This document shows, one piece after another, positions 1 through 13,110 of a stretch of DNA of 64,000 nucleotides. Position numbers and translations under genes: made by a program. Below the pieces are notes generated by a model, which saw nothing but the letters and a program-made list of their open reading frames with translations, was not told the DNA's origin and did not search any database. Within the stretch, counting starts at the first letter, position 1; every line of letters begins with the position of its first letter. The stretch is from the NCBI GenBank assembly GCA_947179485.1, contig OX359247.1, forward strand, positions 47,155,131 through 47,219,130. The letters run 5' to 3'. This stretch comes from Allacma fusca (lineage: Eukaryota; Arthropoda; Collembola; Symphypleona; Sminthuridae).

Positions 1-2017
1 GGAAGGATCCTGAGCTGGTGTAACAAGGGACGTGTGCTATACAGAGAGAGAGAGAGAGAGAGAGAGACGATCTTCATGCCATTTCATGTACTACATCTGT
101 GGGAAAAGAGTCTGAATGAGTGGAACTAGTATGGAATGACATAGGAAACATTTTGTACTTATGTATGTTTGCAAGTTGGAAGATTCGCACAAATTCAATG
201 ACTCCGATTCAACGGATGAAAAAAGATGGGCATAAAAACCGAAGAAAGAGAGTAGACAGCTAGGGAAGAACTAAAGACTGTGAAAAGAGAGGAAAGGAGA
301 TTGGAGTGAAGCGACGGCAGGAATATGATTTATGAAATGACACACACATCTCTCCCATTGATTCACTTTTTCACAATCTGGAAACATCCTATTATGATTA
401 TAGTCATCTTAAAATGTCATTCCACTATGAGAAATTCTAATGATAAATACGATTATGTGAGATATCATTAGATACAGGAAAGTTTCCAATAGTTATCCAT
501 ATCTCATTCAAGTCCCTCATTCATCATTAATTTCCTCCCTGTAACTCTCCCAGTCAAATGAAAAACAATCTAATTCTTGTAAATATCTTTCTTGTGGAAA
601 CTCCCTCCCAAAAATGACAAACAATGTGCATAGAAATGACAAAACTTTTTTTACATTTTTTTTACTATTAAAATGTAATTATTCATGAATTCCACTCAGT
701 TTTATATTCCTCATGATGATCTAGATATTCAAAGATTGTCTTCCAGAAAACAGATGTAACAACAGCACACATTTCTACCCCAGTACGTTTAGGTTGGGGT
801 AGTCCAAAGGGAAGTTAAATTTGTACTTTGAGTGCATATGTGTACGTATGTATCTATGTACATATGTGCATATGATTATTACAGACAGCCAGAGCCTCAG
901 AGAAACTTCCGCACGATATAAATCTCCTCTCAGCATTTTTCTCTAAGGTTCATTACTATAACATCTGACATTTTGCAGTGACTGAGAGGGCAGGTGCTCA
1001 CAGTCTCATTATGGATCAGTCAACGTCAACGACTAACAAATATTTTCATTTCCACGCCGTGAAACTTCCCATAAATATAGAAGCCTATGCTCTCATGTAC
1101 GCCCGAGTTGATATCCTGTAAGTGCACAAGTAGATACATATCTGTATCTATAGATAAGTGGATTTTATTGCTTTAAATTCCTCCGACTCTTCTGATCATA
1201 AAACTCCAACTCCTGCCTTCCATTCAACAGGGGCGAACCGAACCGAGGAGAAACATGGCGAGAACACCATTGTAGAACCATGGAGAGAACCTGCTACTTA
1301 CATCCAGCTATACAGCTGTAATAATTGTAAGTATCTATCTATTTACATACAAGCGAAACAAAAATAAAATCATTTTGGTTCACCCGCATCCGAAACATCA
1401 AGTTGTGACCAGGGCCCAACGTACACACAATCTATTAGTAAATGAAGCGTACGCAATTTCTAAAGTTACACCACCCCTGTAGAGTCACTACTGTTCCTGA
1501 CATTCGAAGGCATGCACATCTTTCAAATTACAATCTCTTTATTTTTTTCCCCCATCCAAAATACAAAACTCATAAAAAACCAGTTGGTAGTCGTAACTCC
1601 CAACAAGTTCCCTTTTGAAACTACAGACACAACAAACAAGGGGAAACATGCCTCGACATTGTAGTACACAATGTAAACTCAAGCTAAGAATCCAACTAGA
1701 TACATGAATGCCTCAATTTTTTCTACTCGTAACAAATAGATATTTGTAGTACATAATAAAAATAGCCAGGGCAAAATTATTCCAACAATTTCCTAATTAG
1801 CGTAAGATAATTGGTCTGGTTCTGGTATGATCCTTGACGAAAGAAGTTTTTTCCTGCTTAAACCTCTGCTGTTGTTTTTTTTTCTGTTGTTGATGCAAAA
1901 ATCTGATACTAATATCAGATTTATGTGTGTACATTATCCGAAGTATCTAATTATGTGTGTAAGGTAAGGAGGGGACTGATGGTGAGTTATGTACGAAATT
2001 ATATCCATTACACACAC
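1..2017. other. Non-coding sequence, probably intron
   Basis: No exon with PH-domain motifs was found on the minus strand. The window opens with an (AG)12 run at 43-66 inside otherwise plain AT-rich sequence. The short plus-strand frame at 1158-1367 has no family match. The remaining 3' exons of the PHLDB-like gene are presumed to lie left of base 1. Confidence 0.5.
43..66. repeat. (AG)12 microsatellite
   Basis: Perfect AG run near the left window edge. Confidence 0.95.
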
Positions 2018-2108
2018 TTGTCTTGGATATGGACCCCGAAACTTAATTAGAATGTCAAAGGAGTCTTCCAATTGCGGGATTGGTTTTGAGGATGAGGCTA
2101 CCGTCATG
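2018..2108 (-). CDS. Candidate exon, alternative to or following exon 14
   Basis: A good acceptor (CATGTTTCTAG) lies only 57 bp after the exon 14 donor. Two readings are possible. Joined from exon 13 (phase 2), it is open for 91 bp as SMTVASSSKPIPQLEDSFD and IKFRGPYPRQ to a GTGTGT donor, with the same phases as exon 14, so it could substitute for it. Joined from exon 14 (phase 0), it gives 17 codons (HDGSLILKTNPAIGRLL) and stops at 2057-2055, which would yield a form lacking the PH domain. No homology is recognised, so it may also be no exon. Confidence 0.3.
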
Positions 2109-2165
2109 CTAGAAACATGTTCAAACAAAAGAAAGCTACTATACGTTAAACATCATGGGGCTAAC

Positions 2166-2295
2166 CTGTTGACACAGTTCAAATGGGTTTGGACTCATGC
2201 CGCTCCCATCCCCACCGCTCATGTTGTTTATACTCATATCGGTGGTTGACAGTGATGGAGCTACGCTCTTATCCGTCGTATCATCGCTGCTTCCG
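2166..2295 (-). CDS. PHLDB: Exon 14: Ser/Asp-rich linker
   Basis: 130 bp, phase 2 in and phase 0 out, strong acceptor TTTTCTCAACAG and donor CAACAG|GTTAGC. It encodes GSSDDTTDKSVAPSLSTTD, then a Gly/Met/Ser-rich stretch ending SPNPFELCQQ. The composition continues that of exon 13. Family proteins have a linker of this kind before the PH domain. It is the last confidently placed coding exon, and a 6.7 kb intron separates it from exon 13. Confidence 0.75.
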
Positions 2296-5200
2296 CTGTT
2301 GAGAAAAGAAACAAAACCGACATATGCATTAAAGGCAAATATTTAAAAAAAAAAATAGTACACTGTATATTACCACACACACAATCAATACTCTCTCACT
2401 GGGGTTATGCAAGGTTATAAAAACACATTATTTCCTCGTACAGTTCTTCCTTCCACACTACTCTACTACTGTATACTGTATACCCCTTGTATGGGCTAAG
2501 AAACCATCAAAGTATTGGAATATCCCCTAGGAGATGCTTTTACCTCAAAATAAATCATCTAAAAAGTAATTGCGAACGTCTTGGAAGATTAAACCTTAAA
2601 TAAAATTGTCAAGCCCCGCTGTAGGAGAGCGGCCGGGTCCAAAGGTAGATATAGGCAGAACTGGAATATTTGATTACTGTGATGGAAGTTTACCTCTTGA
2701 GAGAAAATAGATTTCTTCGAATCAACTTCTTAACTGGGGGAAATACATGAGTGGATTCCCAACTCAAGATTGTCAAGGCTTAATATGAGACAAGTCACTT
2801 TTCCTTCCAGACAAGGCTGGAGTAAATAGTTTGGCCAAGAGGTAATAACTACTCACAATTGCATGCCAGGCATGACATGTAAGTTTCTCCTACAACTAAC
2901 TATGTACAGTATATACGAGAGCAGAGTCCTACCAAGAGCTAACTTCCAAACTAGTGGTGAGATGATAATAGTAGACAGCTCTCAAAGAGTCTAAATATTT
3001 TACAAACATAAACCTTCAAATCCTTCCATCCTCACTATATATTCTGCAACTACACAGAAGTGTAGTGTGCTCAATTGCTCAACTTATACATATACAAATA
3101 GATGAGGCTACGGAGATAATACACATTAGCATATCCATGACTGATACCAGAAGTATAAACAGGGCATGAAACCTCAGTACTAGACACAGACCAAATGGCT
3201 CTCACTCTGAGTGACTTACTGTTCCCATATAGTAGTTGTATTCTGGGGATGCAATAATATGCAGTGGATCCATAGGATGGGGATAGGAAATCAAATAAAG
3301 ATATCCACACGTCCATTAGTAATCAAGTGTAAATCTATCATTAATAGGATCGATGGGAAAAGTCAGTCCATTCATATCAGCCTTTCCTGAATACGCCCTT
3401 ACAGTACTGTGTATATGTAGATATGTATATATGCACAGTCCCAGTTAGTTCACACAGCAGGTGTAAGTTTTCTATGGAAACCCAACACACACAAGTTTCG
3501 CATGATTCCAACTTATTTCGAAGGTATATCCCAAATAATAGTACCTATATAAATATATATGTCTATGGAGTTGAGTAACAAAAATATATATAGTCCTTGT
3601 TAGTATGTATGCATACTACCCGAACAGACGAAATCTTTCCAAATTAACTTGACTGTGAAAACAGAATGAGGATCTACTTTGTTTTCGGGTAATAAAACAC
3701 GGCACAGAGGGTGTAGTAAATATAGGAGGCTCATATTATGTGCTGATGTATGTATCCTCCATTTATTGCACACATATACATACATCCATGTGTGTATGTA
3801 TGGACCTGACTCCTTATACCATAAGTAAATAATACGGACATTCTGCCCCAGCCCTAATCACGTGTGCCTCATGCTTATCAATTCCCAAGTTTTCTAAACT
3901 TTCGGAAATTTATTTCTTTCACATGTATTTGCATGTGAGTATGCGTATGTATATGAATAGAGAGAGACAGAGAGAGTGAGAGAGAGAGAGAAATGTAAAA
4001 GCACATACAAGGACTAGGATTGGCAATGTCAACAAATGCAGTCCCGGATGTTACCACTGGTAACTTACCAGTTACCATTGAATCCGGCCTGGTACAAATC
4101 AGCAGTAGTTTATACCACTGAATTTTTCTTTCCCATTTACCATTGAAATTACCCACATATTTACTCATGCAGAAAGGTAAACTTTTACCATCTCAACTTG
4201 GTTCCTCCTGTATCTGATGCTCATTGTGACATCCCATATGATCCTATTACTATCTTTGTGTAGATGTCGGAAACTTTTATCCCAATCTTTTTCTGACACA
4301 AGGAAATTGACATTTGCAAATGGATTTGACAACAAAATCGACTTTATTTCCCTCGTCTTTCCCCCGTCAACTTACTTCTCTTTCTCCATCTCCATATGTG
4401 AATAATACTTTGGCAGGGGGGAAAAACAAAACTTGGCAAGTATACAGGATTCAAAAATATTATTCAAAACAAATAGATTTTAGCCTTGCCCCTTTAAGGG
4501 CTTGAGCCAGTATTGATTCCACTTGTCGTGTCTGTCGTGTGCCAGTTCATAAAATCAAAACACCTGGAGATGAACATGTAATAAGCTTACTATGTCAATT
4601 ATAAAATCTATATTCAGACGAACTGATTTAAACTACTTTCAACTATTAGTCGACCCAAATATATTAGTTTACCAGCTATATGTACGTATGTTTAAAGCAC
4701 TACCTTTGCAAGGAACAGCGGAGTAAGACTCCCAATCCTCGTGGGTATTTTCTCATTGAAACTATTTTTACTCATTAAAAAGTGAAAGAGCTGAAAATGA
4801 GTTACATAAATGTGAGGTCCATGTATATGTAACCTGACAAATTTTCGTGTTGGTAAAGATGCCAACGGATACATTTCAGCAAATGCAGGCTGACAGTGTC
4901 GTCACTCAAGACGAATGCTCCCCTAACAATAAGAGGCAAGACTTCACATCTGCAAATAATTTTCCAACAGCACAAATGAATAACTGGAAAACAATTTGGG
5001 GGAAACAATGTGAGTACCTCCACGTGCTGACATTTTAGGGGAGTCCTGTTGTTATTTTAAGTTTCATGTATTGTTCTCCTTTCCTCCGAAACGATTTGGA
5101 GGTGTCGGCTTTATGGCTTCTTATTCCACAAATTATTCTAGGATAGAGATGATGCACCCCTAAAGATTGTTTGCACGTGAGGGAAAGAAATAATCTCTGC

Positions 5201-6531
5201 TATTTCATGGCTAAGGACGTAACCTTGTAAATTATGCATCACTAGCATCACACAATCAAATCCAAAGTTCCTCGTGGAGAAACAATGAGTTTTCAGTTAA
5301 ATCAAAGTGTCGGAGTGGAAGTACTCAAGAATGGAAACTACAAGCAAATGTTCTCCCCTTCTTAATACTATACAAACCATTCCTACTACAGTACAATACT
5401 ATAGCAGGGGCAAAGGATGTCTCAGACCAGATCTCTCTATATGTGGTGTCACCTCAAATGTTATCTTTAGATTGAAGGGCAACTAAATATTGAAGTGGTG
5501 TTTTGAGTAATAAAATCAAAATTTTACGATTTTTTTTCCCAGGCGGAATTTTAAAACTAGGAACTTTTTTTACCCACATCCAATGCATTCATCAGACTCA
5601 TCCCAAAAGAGCAGCTCAAGTAATTCACATATGTTTGAGTGACAAGAGCAGAGAGCATTGGAGGAGTCTCAGCGGAATCACTTGCAAAATGGGAATCTCT
5701 GAGTCGTCCCGTCTCACTTGAACATTGCTCACTGTCAATGCCTTTATGTTATGAAACAGATTCAGGGGAAGACAGGTGCAGATGCAAATACACATAAGTT
5801 GGGTTGGACGTCATCATACGTCAGCTTTACGTTCCCATGGAGACTTCTTATTAAATGTGTATTTATATTTGCATATGTATTGGGTTCTGTGTACTCATTT
5901 CCTCCGTATATTCGTATCTACACACATGGGTATATGACATATGATTCATAACCTTTGTGCTGGGCTCCTACTTGGGCGAGGATAAATCATAGGCCATAGG
6001 AGAGGATCTTTTATTCCGTTGTCTCCTCCATTGCCCTTACATACTTTCTTCTTCTAGCCATAGGGCTACGAAACAAAGTCAATAGCAGGATTTAATAACT
6101 CTGTCCGTAGAAGCCCGCCTGGCATAAATAATGATGGAAATTAGCGTTCCCCACAGGAAAATTCAGAGAAATCCAAAAGCTGGGAAGAAAAGAAAGAAGT
6201 TATTCTAATTGCAAAACAAAACGGGATAAATTAGTCACTATACCCAACTATTACCCTGCCTTTTAAGTTCCCTTTTAAATTCTGGAGTTATCTGGAAATG
6301 AAAATGGTAAAAGACCATTTGAGTGTCTTGAATTAGTTGGTCTCCTTAAACGAGCTAATGAATTTGTCTCGAGTTTAGAATCCCAATGATTCTCAAAGCT
6401 GGGTTTCCTATATAGATATATAATCCTATAGTCCTAGCCCACAACCCGGAATAAGCGCTTATCCCCACACAACTCCAAACAGTTTCTTGCAGACACCACT
6501 TTTAGTACTACACAGGAGGGTAGTAGCAAGG

Positions 6532-6552
6532 TCTCTCTCTCTCTCTCTCTCT
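6532..6552. repeat. (TC)n microsatellite
   Basis: Perfect TC run of about ten units in intron 13. Confidence 0.95.
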
Positions 6553-8417
6553 GGTCCTGCCTCAGCCTCTACGTACATACATACATACATATCCATACCC
6601 GATGTAAACCACACAAGAAGATTTGAATGGGTTCCCGAATTGGCCTCTACCCAAATGACTCGACGAGCCCTTGGGAGTGCTTCAAATTGAATAAAAGTTT
6701 CACCACAATTCCCATCTTTGACAATAAACTATAAAGCCGCAAATGTCTCGTACACTCGTCCAGTCCCAACTCTTAGCCCCAAAAATATACTTGGTTTTAT
6801 CCTTATCCCCCATTAAATCCAAGCCAATATTCCACAGCCTACTTATGAATAAAGTCCTAGAGTGGCCTATCCTTAGTCTGCACTCTCATGTGGTAAATAA
6901 AACATATCCCTTGTGAAATTCTTATCTCCGGAATCCCCACACAGGCATATATGTACATACGTATCTATTGTACATACGGTTCCAGGTTCTCTCTACAACT
7001 GCCCAGAACCTCATAATAATGGGCCAGTTCCCAAGCCCTGGTGATTAGTATACATATGACAAACTATTTCAGGAGAGAATGTCTTAAGTGGAAATTAAAA
7101 CTTCAAAAACATTTTCTCTCCTTTCGGTCCTCTGTCCCAGAGAGTCGTCCCTCTCGGGTGGATACTGTTCTTTACGGTCCTGGTAGTAAATTCTAGGGAA
7201 GTTATAACTACTACCTCTGATCCACTCCTTCATAAGCTCCAGGATTTCCGGGATAGGTCTACTTACTACAACAACCTCCGCACTAAACTCTGCGGCGGAA
7301 AGACATCAGGAATTCCCATGATGGTCAATAGGCTCCCGCAAAACTTGGAATGTATTACTTTTCATTGTGCTCATACATATATACATATAAATACATATAA
7401 ATATAGGTATAATTATATATATCTAATACAGTGTAGTATCCCCTACACACTTGCGAAGTAACTACACACATTTATTTCCTTACTCTATATTCCGGAGGGA
7501 TACCTATGGTAGGTTTACAGATCCTATTCCTTATACGAGGTAAGTGCCAGGGGAAGTGTAGAAATGTTCTGCTGTCTATGCTATAACTTTGGAGTTACAA
7601 GAGTACCACATTATAGGAGCCAGATATTTGCTAAACGTGTAAGTATACTACATTGGGTGCAACCTATGTCAGACCAAGTTCAAAGTTCCTCTGAACATTG
7701 TACACCGTCGTGCATAGTTATCTGAGATGGTTCATAATAGTAGTGGATCTATTTACAAATGTAACATTAGGTCCCCCTGCATTATTGAGTATGTATGCTC
7801 GTACTATAGGACAGTGTAATCCCTTATGTGTAGAGACAAACGGCTACAGAACACATGGAAACAAACGTTATGCAAGTCTTGGAAAGCCTTAATTTAATAA
7901 CACATAAGGAGCCTCTCCTCCTCTAGAATTATTGGATCAAATGCAGCTGGATAGTCACGTCCAAAGGATTCCAGATGAACTTGCATAATACATAAGTGTA
8001 CACTGAATTACACAGGAGGACTCCGATTCCTTCCATGCATTTACTCATGTGATCATTGTGTATTATACAGGACGACGACGGTGAGACAGTCACTAGCGGA
8101 AAGTCTCAAGTTAAGCTGGAAGTGGAACACGCACACAGACACAGACACAGGAGACAATCCTACTGAGAATTCGCTCGGGTATTTTAAAATCCTCCACCAT
8201 TCCTCAAAGTATAAGGACAACGGGACGAGTCCTAGAGACAGTAGTATAAAAACAGAGTCAACCTGCTCCATCCTCCCACATCCCGCAAGAGATAGCTCTA
8301 TATACAGGGAGCATCCAAGGAAATAAGAATTTGTCGCAACATTTACTCCATATTTTCACCCAGGAAATGGTTTGTAAATTTCCATGCTCAACACGGTAAA
8401 GTCATATTTGTGTACAA

Positions 8418-8445
8418 GGAGAGAGAGAGAGAGAGAGAGAGAGAG
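8418..8445. repeat. (GA)n microsatellite
   Basis: Perfect GA run of about 14 units in intron 13. Confidence 0.95.
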
Positions 8446-8978
8446 TCAAATCACAACAATATGTTTACAAGCAATCTCCTATCTTTTGGCTCCGTGCTTG
8501 AACGAGCAAGAACTGCATTCTCACATCCAAGGATGTTTTCTGGAAGCATATTTCTAAATCTTAATGATTTATGAGCATTTGCCATTATGAACCAAGCTGT
8601 GGCTTGGAAGTTAACCCAGATTGATATGAATCTGGCTAAACAAAGTAGTAAAATATTCCTAAGAAAATTCTTCTGGCAGACTAAATACATACATAGATCC
8701 GATCCTTTGGGAACACTTAAAAAAAGCATCCTTTTGCGGTAAATCAAAGCAAATCCCTATACTGTAATATATAAATCAAGGAATATTCAATAAAGTTTTT
8801 GTAACTTGTCTTTTAACATGGGCTTTGGGAATTATTGACTACTGTATTTTAACACCAGGTTTGTATGAACGTATGAAAAAAGGCATTTCACGGTTACCAT
8901 CAGGGATTGCATAAACTCCGTCAAGATTTCAAAAATGGGGAATCTGAGAGAGTTGTGAGAAATAAAAACAGAACCCAC

Positions 8979-9156
8979 CTGTCGGTGGGAGTGTCGGAGA
9001 TAGTTTGGGTGGAATCGTCACTCCCGACTGAATTCAGTGACTGGCACTGGTTATTCCGACTCTTCTTCGACGCTTCCCACTCCTCTCGAACGGCATCTTG
9101 AATACGTTTTTGAAGTTCCCGAACTCGCTGTCGTTCCTGCTCCAGCATTTGCACGC
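8979..9156 (-). CDS. PHLDB: Exon 13: coiled coil followed by acidic Ser/Thr region
   Basis: 178 bp, phase 1 in and phase 2 out, acceptor CTCATGTAG, donor GACAG|GTGGGT. It gives VQMLEQERQRVRELQKR and then IQDAVREEWEASKKS, resembling the PHLDB segment with E-x-E-R-x-R-V-x-E-L-K-x-x-V-x-D-E-V-x-x-x-W-E, which lies just before the linker to the PH domain. The last third (SVGSDDSTQTISDTPTD) is Ser/Thr/Asp-rich. This places the C-terminal region at the left end of the window. Confidence 0.87.
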
Positions 9157-10569
9157 CTACATGAGACCAACAAAGAAACTCTTTGGAACTTGAGCCTTCG
9201 CATCCTTCCAACAACAACTCATTCATAGATCATTCAGGAAGGGAACATTGTAAAATACAGGGACACGTCAACACATACAAAACAGGTATAAATACAAACC
9301 GTACAGGACTCCATCATCCACTGCTACAGAAAAACCCAGACTTAAACTGTCTACATAATTTTAATAGCTATTTTACTACGTATTTTCAATTTAACAAGTC
9401 AAAATTTAGTACATACGGGAAAAAAACTAAGTCGGAGATATACATAATTATCTGAGCTTGCATTTCGATAAATTTTGTAGGACATGTACTCAGGGGGAAT
9501 GCAAGATGAAGCGGAAATATTGGATTGGCATGAACAATTGCGTCAAGCCTTAAATTTTAATGTATCTGAGTAGTAATTGGACACGATCCATCAAATTTAT
9601 ATACATTCTGTGTACTGGCACTAATTTAACTGAACTCAGCTCAACTATGACACTATATGAGCTGAATATGAGAAATCATTTTGTTTTATGAGGGTCTCCG
9701 TGTGCACGCTCACGCATGATCATTACAGGATCCCAAAGCAACTGCTGGAGTTGACCCTGATACAGTAAATTTCCAAAAGCAACAAAATAATTAGCATTCA
9801 TAAAAGAAACTACTCTCAACTCTAGTGAGTCTATTAAAACTAACCTGCCCAATGGAAAATTTACTGATATATGTACTCGTTCCGAGCAGGAGTGGGGCTT
9901 TGCCAAGAAGTAAAATTACGTGAACGGATTAATTACTAGTTTTTCCTTGAACCCAGATTCCCTACTGAGCTTAAAGAAGTCCATACTATTTTAAAGCTTT
10001 TACTGCTTTTCTTTCAGACCGCCCTCCCCAAATGTTTCCAGTACGACTCCTGACTTTAAATTAATCAAAATAGCGTTAAGGGATAGTAAATCTCTCTGGG
10101 CGTCAACACTGTTTGAAGTCTCTAACATTTCTTTTTCCTAAACGTAAGGATGTGCAAAAAAAAATAGCTGACAACTTTAGATTCCTTTGAAGTTGAACGA
10201 AGTACTATGTAGATGATGAAAGTAGTGTAGGATTACTGAAGTTACATTAAAAAAAAAATAGTATGATGGCATCCGTTCAAAAAATCTTTCAAGCTCCTTT
10301 TACTTCTTGAATTTCTTCAAGGTATCTACTTTGAGCAGGAAATAGTATGGAGAGGGATCAATTTTGACGATACGACTCAAGTCCGTGTAGGTTCCTTGTT
10401 AGCGGGTCTTAGTTACAGTTGGAGCACACACGTACAATTAAATTTGTTAACACTATAGATCTTTCAATGTATTTACATGTACCAGGCATTTACTTATATA
10501 TAGACACACAAACACACACACACATATATGGATAGAGGAGCATCCATTAAGAAAATTGTAGATGCTGAC

Positions 10570-10762
10570 CTTGTTCGTTAAGAAGAAATTCCCGGTTCCG
10601 TTCAATTTCCCTCAAAGTCTCGCAAGTTTTGGCTCCCATTGTCCCCATTCGTGGGTCAATGGGAGACCTGGACTTGATCCTTTCAATCCGGATAGCATCA
10701 TCGGTGCTGGAGTTAAACAAAGACAAGCTCCGAAGTTTCTCTTCCAGCTCCGTGTTTTTCGT
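10570..10762 (-). CDS. PHLDB: Exon 12: linker and coiled coil
   Basis: 193 bp, phase 0 in and phase 1 out, acceptor TTTCTCTTAG, donor AACAAG|GTCAGC. It begins TKNTELEEKLRSLSLFNS, passes through a Ser/Arg/Pro linker (IKSRSPIDPRMGTMG) and ends in a helix, TCETLREIERNREFLLNEQ, that continues in exon 13. The basic RSxSP motif could be phosphorylated. The plus-strand frame at 10562-10906 is its shadow. Confidence 0.84.
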
Positions 10763-11443
10763 CTAAGAGAAATATATCAAATACGTAATGCATTAGTTGC
10801 AACATCTTTCACCAAAAAGAAAAAAATCTTCCTTAGATTTAGTAATCAGTGCTATACATATTGGGACCCCTCGAATAGTACTATAATTCAATTCTGTAAC
10901 ATTTAATCTCGATTATTATTTTTTATTAGGTAACTTAATCTTCCATAATCTTTGATCTTCAAATTCAAGCTCCAACAATATTTCAGAATAGCACTCGTGT
11001 CATACGTCTTATCCCACATTTATCTAATTGTGAAAGATAGAATTTTAAAAGTTAAAAATTGTTGCTCCGTATATGTAGATATTACAGATACGTAGGAATA
11101 TACAGTACACTGAAAAAAGTGCATATGTATAGTTATGGCCGGATTGTACCTGTTGAGCTGGTATTTACAGCATGAGCTTATTTTTAAATTTAGATCATCA
11201 AAAGGGGGCGCCGAATCACCAATGATTTCCCAGCACACCATGAAATTATGCTCCATCAAGAAATATGAGTTACGTTTTAAAACAACCGAAAAAAATCCTA
11301 TCAATAATCAAGATATGCATCCCTTGAACAAGCTTTAGATTATGAAATGTCAGACACAGCTTAATATAGCGTCAAAATATTTTTTCACTTGGAAGTGGCG
11401 ATAAAAAATAAGAGATTAAATGTTATATGTAAAGGAACATTAC

Positions 11444-11524
11444 ATCTTCAAGCCCTTCTTGAATGCTATGAGCCATTACGGTTAATATTTCATCACAGTC
11501 ACTTCTTTGCAAAATGTAGGCTTC
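11444..11524 (-). CDS. PHLDB: Exon 11: small exon
   Basis: 81 bp, 27 codons, phase 0/0. It encodes EAYILQRSDCDEILTVMAHS followed by IQEGLED. The acceptor used is GCTTAG|GAAGCC. An alternative CAG nine bases upstream would bring an in-frame TAG, so it is not used in this frame. The donor is GAAGAT|GTAATG, weaker than most. I do not recognise the segment. It is kept because frame and phase fit exons 10 and 12, and it may be alternatively spliced. Confidence 0.62.
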
Positions 11525-11939
11525 CTAAGCTTCCTGTATAATAGAACGGCAGAACCAACAAAGGTCAACTGAATATATGTAGCAAATTCAATAAGGGTTT
11601 GAAGATACTAAAAGCTATTTTTATTTAAAAAGACGATCACAACAGCTCCTTCATATTTAGATACTCAAATCTGTATGTATATAGTACATCCCCGCTGCTA
11701 TGTTATTGACGTGCCGCAGAGACATTCCCACCGAAGTATCAAATGTCACGTCATAATTAACCGTGATCCTGATGCTAAATAGTGTTTACGAAGGACGACC
11801 AAGTTCATAAAATCTAATTTGTCCTTGATTCTCTGACGGAAATCCCATCGTCCTGATTTTAATAGCGATGATATATGCGCCAATGATCCTTCAAGTCTTT
11901 ATTTATAAGTTAATATCATAATAAACCCGACGGACTTAC

Positions 11940-12017
11940 ATCTTCATTATCCGAGAGCGCATCCCCCGAATCAGGAATTTGTAATAAATTATCGTCTAGC
12001 CGTATGGACTCCCGTGC
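11940..12017 (-). CDS. PHLDB: Exon 10: small acidic exon
   Basis: 78 bp, 26 codons, phase 0/0, acceptor TTTTTTACAG, strong donor GAAGAT|GTAAGT. It encodes ARESIRLDDNLLQIP followed by an acidic tail ending DNED. It is too short for standard frame searches, but splice sites and frame fit both neighbours. Being symmetric it is a candidate cassette exon. Confidence 0.78.
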
Positions 12018-12493
12018 CTGTAAAAAAGAGAACATAGGAAATCAAATACGCATGAAAAATAAATAAAAATATCAAGCACTATTTTTCCGTAAGTGATAAA
12101 CTTAACAATATTTATAACAACATTTTATGCATTCATTCATAGGTTTGGAAAAATTAAAGGACGAGAATCCCTCTCCATCAACACGATTTCCGAACTGAGT
12201 TTTGGCATCCTCTAACGTGATAACGGAGCAGTAGGGAAACCTCTGACTTCAAAAAATACAGATTGGATGCGTGGCGGGTGCTTCTGCAGAAACCTTGGAC
12301 TCCCCGATCATTTTGAAAGGAAAGCCCATATATATGTACCATTAAAATTTCCAACTGATTTCATCAAAAGAGTACAACTGTTGTGTTGTTACATTTGCTA
12401 AAAATACATTTATTTGAAATGTCAAAGGTTCCCTACAAAAATATTGTATGGAGGAAATTTTCTCCAGAATAAAAAAATTTTGTTTGTTATTAC

Positions 12494-12718
12494 ATGCTGA
12501 AGATCTTTGATCAGCTCCTGACGTTTCTTCTCTAATGATTGAATTTCCTTTGCAGAGGCACCAAAGGAAACCCTATTTTGACTTTGAAGTTGTACTAATT
12601 CAGCTTGCACTGCGAAAACTCGTCGATCCAGTTCAGATAAAGATTTGGTTATTTCTTCTCGTTGGGCTTCATTATTAATTTCCTCCTCCATATGATGGAA
12701 CTCTGCATCTTCAAAAAC
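12494..12718 (-). CDS. PHLDB: Exon 9: coiled coil with FEDxEFxxxE family motif
   Basis: 225 bp, 75 codons, phase 0/0, preceded by an 89 bp intron. Acceptor CTGTATATAG, donor CAGCAT|GTAATA (a weaker donor). It begins VFEDAEFHHMEEEINNE, which parallels the F-E/D-D-L-E-F-Q-Q-L-E motif that I associate with PHLDB1/2. The remainder (ITKSLSELDRRVFAVQAEL and KEIQSLEKKRQELIKDLQH) is uninterrupted helix. This is a main reason for the LL5 assignment. Confidence 0.9.
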
Positions 12719-12807
12719 CTATATACAGTGGATCAATAGAAAATTCAAGGGAAATGTCCTCATATGTAAAATAAATACCCTTAAGAGGCTAATCAACTTT
12801 CACTTAC

Positions 12808-13110
12808 TTTCCGAGTAGTTTCTATGAGTTCATGTTGAAGTTTGAGCTTTTCCAGTAAAGCTGTTTCTTCATCAGTGTCTCCATCGAACGTTGCCTGGAG
12901 TTTTTCTAATTGTTCCAATTGTCTTTCATAAGAAATTAATTGAGCCTTCAGGCTGGAAATATTATCCAAACTGTGAGATTTCCATTGACGATAATGTTGA
13001 CTCAGTTTGTCAAGACGGGCTCTCAGCTCCCTCACTTCTTTCGTATCAGAAGTCAGTTGAGATTCCAAGGATTTTTCTTCCCCAAGAAGTAAGGCCTTTT
13101 CAATCTCCAT
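12808..13110 (-). CDS. PHLDB: Exon 8: coiled coil
   Basis: 303 bp, 101 codons, phase 0/0, acceptor CTCTGTACAG, donor CGGAAA|GTAAGT. The product is nearly all charged helix: MEIEKALLLGEEKSLESQL, then KEVRELRARLDKLSQHYRQW, then a segment with LKAQLISYERQLEQLEKLQ and EETALLEKLKLQHELIETTRK. Regular Leu/Ile spacing fits a parallel coiled coil. The EKALLLGEE start resembles the PHLDB coil. The leading Met is internal, not a start, because the frame joins exon 7. Confidence 0.9.

Larger units (their letters stand above)
2296..8978 (-). other. Intron 13 of the PHLDB-like gene (6.7 kb)
   Basis: Only short, unsupported frames on both strands. It holds (AG)-rich runs at 3959-3990 and 8418-8445, a (TC)n run at 6532-6552 and a CATA tetranucleotide run near 6574-6590. 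Its size leaves room for further cassette exons, but none with convincing coding character was seen. Confidence 0.7.

Noticed and set aside
8451-8747. 98-codon minus-strand frame in intron 13
   Set aside because: Considered as a cassette exon or reverse-transcriptase relic; no compatible acceptor/donor pair or motif was found.
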